NCBI GenBank assembly: GCA_026692885.1
Contig: JAPLNJ010000880.1
Location: forward strand, 1 to 7,318
Length of the DNA stretch: 7,318 nt
Source: Planctomycetota bacterium
GTDB lineage: Bacteria > Planctomycetota > Planctomycetia > Pirellulales > Pirellulaceae
Direction of reading: 5' to 3'
Position 1 is the first letter of the stretch, and the number at the start of each line of letters is the position of its first letter. The notes beneath the pieces were generated by a model. It was not told the origin of the DNA. It ran no database searches and worked only from the letters and a program-made list of their open reading frames with translations. Positions 6,062 to 7,318 of the stretch are shown here, one piece after another. Made by a program: the position numbers and the translations under genes.

Positions 6062-6442
6062 GCCAATCTCCCCGGTTCCTCGTGCTTTCTCTTTGTTCGC
6101 TCGGCGGCGAAAGCGCTCCGCCGGCGCCAGGGCACCTTGCTTCGAGCCGCCCTCGTGGCTCGCTCTTGGAGGAGGCGAACGGCCTTCCCAGGTTTCCGAG
6201 TTACCCCTGTGAACACATGCCCTGTTCTCAGACCCCGGTGGTGTCCTGGAGGATTGCCACCGGGTGTTGCACCGGGATTTCACTCTCCACGACTACTGCC
6301 TTCCGCCACGCGCAGGGCGTCGGCTTTCCCTTCCGGCTGTTCGCCTTCCGGTTATCCTCATGGACCACTAGATTGCACATTTCGGGGTTCGATAGCACAG
6401 CCTACGTTCTCGCTACCCCCAGCTCGATACATCCCCTTACGT
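6062..6442 (-). ncRNA. 5' structured region of the intron (domains I-III)
   Basis: No gene is supported in this stretch of about 380 bases; the long open frames on both strands lack any recognisable protein pattern. On the minus strand it contains several hairpins: CCCGGTGG (6234-6241) pairs with CCACCGGG (6257-6264), and CGAGCC (6143-6148) pairs with GGCTCG (6157-6162). Phrases such as GGAAACCTGGGAAGGC and ACCGGAAGGCGAACAGCC resemble group II intron RNA. Assignment to particular domains is inference. Confidence 0.5.
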
Positions 6443-6550
6443 TTAACCCCCGTCTTGGCGTACACGGGTGGAGAAGCCACAGTACTCGCAGACGTGGCCG
6501 GCGCGATTGCGCACCAGTCTCGTCAAAGTCGTCGCGATGTGCTGGCTCAT
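6443..6550 (-). pseudogene. 5' fragment of an HNH endonuclease gene, broken by the intron
   Basis: Thirty-five codons start at ATG 6550 and overlap the stop of the upstream 75-residue gene as ATGA. The sequence RLVRNRAGHVCEYCGF is the typical opening of small HNH nucleases, with the first zinc-knuckle pair C21 and C24. After residue 28 or so the frame enters the putative intron start and stops at 6445-6443. The H-N-H core (DH..P...N..C..CN) is absent. I looked for the remainder in all three minus frames beyond the intron end (5366-5248) and found nothing like it. An uninterrupted protein would probably have been 100-190 residues. Confidence 0.7.
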
Positions 6551-6774
6551 GAGGCTTGTCGCTTCGTCGCCAATTCCGCACGCAACCGCATCAGGGACAA
6601 CATGTCGACCAATTCTGTCAGAGCCGCCGCCTCGCGTCGCTCGCGCGCCGCAAGCCCGCCCTCACGGTCCTGCCGATCGAGCAGTTCCTGAAGCCGCTGG
6701 TGCAGGGCCTGAGGCAGCCGGAACTCCTGCCAGTCCTTGGGCAAATCCAACTCTACCAACACCGAGCGTCGCAT
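6547..6774 (-). CDS. Small conserved-looking protein upstream of HNH gene
   Basis: A 75-residue, charged, probably helical protein with no membrane segment or signal peptide. It opens with a short beta-like stretch (RRSVLVELDLP), then DWQEFRLPQALHQRLQELLDRQD, then an Arg/Glu-rich helix with LTELVDMLSLMRLRAE. I recall similar small proteins immediately upstream of HNH nuclease genes in planctomycetes and cyanobacteria, but I cannot name a function; an antitoxin-like or accessory role is only a guess. ATG at 6774 is preferred because AGGA lies 8 nt upstream; an ATG at 6837 would add 21 residues without a similar site. The stop overlaps the HNH start (ATGA), implying translational coupling. Confidence 0.75.
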   Translation of the reverse strand: MRRSVLVELDLPKDWQEFRLPQALHQRLQELLDRQDREGGLAARERREAAALTELVDMLSLMRLRAELATKRQAS

Positions 6775-6845
6775 GGTCTGTTTCCTAGTTGACTGCGTTT
6801 CGAAGGCGGTGGGATCGCAGCCGCCAGCGTGTTTCACAACGCCCC

Positions 6846-6874
6846 ATTATTCCCCGCCGAGCTTGACCCAACAA
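6846..6874 (-). promoter_or_regulatory. Possible promoter of the small-protein/HNH pair
   Basis: On the minus strand TTGTTG (6874-6869) and AATAAT (6851-6846) are separated by 17 bp. The -10 box matches five of six consensus bases and the -35 box three of six. It lies 72 nt upstream of the ATG at 6774. This is a weak call. Confidence 0.25.
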
Positions 6875-7050
6875 TCGTCCTAGATGAGATCCCGGAGGAG
6901 CCAACCTGCACGCGGCGCTGCGGAAAGAGGTCGGGAGTGGCGTGTTCAGTTTGTGCCTGTCAAGGCCAAATGATTTGATCCCGTTTCTATTCCGCGTTTG
7001 GGGCAGGGGACGGCTTCCCGGTGGAGGCCGGCGTGATCCACTACTCTTCC
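6875..7050. other. Intergenic stretch, no gene recognised
   Basis: Open frames exist on both strands but show no domain pattern, no plausible ribosome binding site and odd composition. No tRNA or clear terminator is visible. Confidence 0.5.
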
Positions 7051-7318
7051 GCCCTGAAGGGGCCAAAACAAATCAGCCCAGGGCAGAGCGTCGCGGCGAC
7101 AGCCGCAGAGCGCCGCCCTGGGTACGGATTCGATTCAGCACGGTAGCCCTGAAAGGGCGAAACAAATCGGTTCATCCCGCACGCATTGTTCGTCCGATGC
7201 GGCCAAGGCTTGTTTCGCCCCTTCAGGGCTGGTGTTCTCAATCCGCTCGTAACCCAGGGCGGCGCTACGCGGCTACGCCGCTCCGCTCTGCCCTGGGCTG
7301 ATTTGTGGCTGCCCCGTT
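7051..7318. repeat. Two inverted copies of a ~100-bp repeat
   Basis: The left copy (about 7051-7166) and the right copy (about 7210-7318, opposite orientation) share a perfect 23-bp block (7068-7090 against 7284-7306), a 14-bp block (7109-7122 against 7253-7266), and GCCCTGAA plus CGAAACAA motifs around the centre (7146-7165 against 7210-7230). Within each copy CCCAGGGC and GCCCTGGG form an 8-bp stem (7078-7085 with 7115-7122; 7253-7260 with 7291-7298). The element may continue past the window edge. From memory, CCCTGAAAGGGCG/CCCAGGGC repeats are widespread in planctomycetes. No coding function is supported. Confidence 0.8.

Larger units (their letters stand above)
5366..6465 (-). mobile_element. 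Decayed group II intron with truncated ORF
   Basis: About 1.1 kb, read on the minus strand. The proposed 5' end at 6465 reads GTGTACGCC and then a GGGGGTTAA stretch, resembling the conserved GUGYG start and the following bases of bacterial group II introns. Next come about 400 nt of structured non-coding sequence, the C-terminal part of a reverse transcriptase/maturase (6061-5495), and a domain V-like hairpin (5435-5403). The proposed 3' end is TCTAC at 5370-5366. Intact introns with an ORF are usually about 2-2.5 kb, so roughly half is missing, from within the domain IV ORF. Its 5' flank is an HNH gene fragment. Exact borders are inferred from consensus only. Confidence 0.72.

Noticed and set aside
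6062..6283. N-terminal part of the minus-strand frame fused to the maturase fragment
   Set aside because: Composition (SPPPRASHEGG and similar) is unlike RT domains; it reads through intron RNA sequence.
5549..6691. 380-codon plus-strand open frame
   Set aside because: It is antisense to the maturase fragment, intron RNA and HNH/small-protein genes, and has no recognisable motif.
6942..7301. 119-codon plus-strand open frame over the right-hand repeats
   Set aside because: It runs through non-coding inverted repeats with no start signal or domain.
7051..7318. CRISPR array
   Set aside because: The repeats are only two, inverted, and lack regular spacers.

Overview
The window looks like bacterial chromosome of high GC content, most likely from a planctomycete or a relative. 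That placement is an inference from three things: a TTG-started RRM protein with a glycine tail, many different palindromic repeats between genes, and a small-protein/HNH module. No rRNA, tRNA or other taxonomic marker is present.

Left part (1-784): a perfect 13-bp hairpin, a long leader, a short RNA-binding protein with one RRM domain and a 33-glycine tail (291-674, TTG start), and a strong intrinsic terminator (740-784).

Central part (803-5247, all plus strand): four metabolic genes. They encode a class II ketose-bisphosphate aldolase of the tagatose-bisphosphate type, a PHP-domain phosphoesterase of the YciV/RNase AM type, a divergent DeoC-like Schiff-base aldolase, and an FGGY sugar kinase that lacks the xylulokinase substrate motif. 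The first two genes are 35 nt apart. The next two gaps (146 and 172 nt) each hold a palindromic repeat, so the set may be one operon into which repeats have inserted. A kinase with two aldolases fits phosphorylation of a sugar followed by C-C cleavage, but the substrate cannot be named from sequence.

Right part (5366-6774, minus strand): a small module converges on the kinase gene. A 75-residue protein overlaps by ATGA the start of an HNH-type gene. That gene breaks off after about 28 codons where a decayed group II intron begins. The intron keeps its 5' RNA region, the C-terminal part of its reverse transcriptase/maturase, and a domain V/VI-like 3' end. It has lost the catalytic YADD half of the protein, and domain V has a mismatch in the triad. 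The rest of the HNH gene is not found beyond the intron.

Far right (7051-7318): two copies of a roughly 100-bp repeat in inverted orientation, running to the window edge. At least five distinct palindromic repeat types occur in 7.3 kb, which is the most striking large-scale property of the sequence.
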